Position numbers and translations under genes: made by a program. This document shows, in pieces, positions 40,232 through 40,282 of a stretch of 40,282 nt of DNA. Origin of the DNA: Flammeovirgaceae bacterium (lineage in GTDB: Bacteria > Bacteroidota > Bacteroidia > Cytophagales > Flammeovirgaceae); contig JAHQVQ010000357.1 in NCBI GenBank assembly GCA_019634305.1, positions 1-40,282 of the forward strand, written 5' to 3'. Under the pieces are notes generated by a model. It had not been told where the DNA came from. It saw only the letters and a list, made by a program, of their open reading frames with translations, and did not search any database. The first letter of the stretch is position 1. Each line of letters starts with the position of its first letter.

Positions 40232-40282
40232 GCATTTTGAAGAAAGGAAAAAGATTGACAGTTTTGGGCTGCAAAACACCAA

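Overview
The window looks like a chromosomal piece of a low-GC member of the Bacteroidota, most likely a marine Cytophagales relative (Marivirga/Roseivirga-like); the genus is inference. Support: a GldM-family motility/type IX secretion protein, promoters with the Bacteroidota -7 box TAnnTTTG rather than a TATAAT box, almost no Shine-Dalgarno sequences, an ATP-type PEP carboxykinase, and several Bacteroidota-only conserved families. There are no tRNA, rRNA, CRISPR, prophage or transposase genes. Gene content is mostly housekeeping and conserved-hypothetical; the unusual material is in the intergenic DNA and in a few proteins.

Layout. 1-5.4 kb: the 3' part of a type I phosphodiesterase gene, anmK (muropeptide recycling), pckA (gluconeogenesis) and a small exported protein. 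5.6-10.2 kb, all on the minus strand: a Gfo/Idh/MocA oxidoreductase, a small membrane protein, an ECF-like sigma factor and a solitary gldM. 10.6-15 kb, plus strand: a BtaA-like aminocarboxypropyl transferase, a metallophosphoesterase and a cytosolic NagZ-like GH3 enzyme. 15.1-17.4 kb, minus strand: nuoJ, nuoI with an extraordinary repetitive tail, and a small protein. 17.5-19.8 kb: a two-gene HdrC/HdrB-like membrane redox complex. 20-24.4 kb: a UPF0158 protein, a conserved small protein and a lipoprotein GH78 alpha-L-rhamnosidase. 24.5-34 kb: a coiled-coil membrane protein, mgtE, then a minus-strand series hslR - rhodanese (frameshifted) - START protein - giant membrane/TPR protein - tetR - fabF. 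34.3-40.2 kb: a secreted RraA-like protein, a lipoprotein, two small divergent proteins, an SDR, a DUF1232 protein and a DUF6886-like protein.

How genes work together. AnmK and NagZ are two steps of the same peptidoglycan recycling route although 11 kb apart. The TetR regulator and FabF appear to form one circuit, because near-identical TATACCGATCNGTATA operators lie in front of both, each overlapping a -7-like box. The HdrC/HdrB-like pair and the NuoI/NuoJ pair are both electron-transfer modules next to the quinone pool. Once its frameshift is repaired, the rhodanese gene sits 22 bases upstream of the START-domain gene, in an apparent operon with hslR.

Intergenic DNA. At least seven clear copies, plus one degenerate copy, of a roughly 93-106 bp element occur between genes. 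They fall in two subfamilies that share TAAGYAC...TACTTA-type ends and a palindrome AGYAC-NN-GTRCT showing compensatory base changes. Most lie at 3' ends of transcription units, several directly behind a rho-independent terminator. A second element type of 78-92 bp, bounded by AGAGCATGTTTAA inverted repeats, sits upstream of nagZ and gldM; one end of it is also present upstream of pckA and of a small membrane-protein gene. A 176-bp imperfect cruciform lies at 6.6-6.8 kb. These elements, the NuoI tail and the 1,207-residue membrane/TPR protein are the parts most likely to be undescribed.
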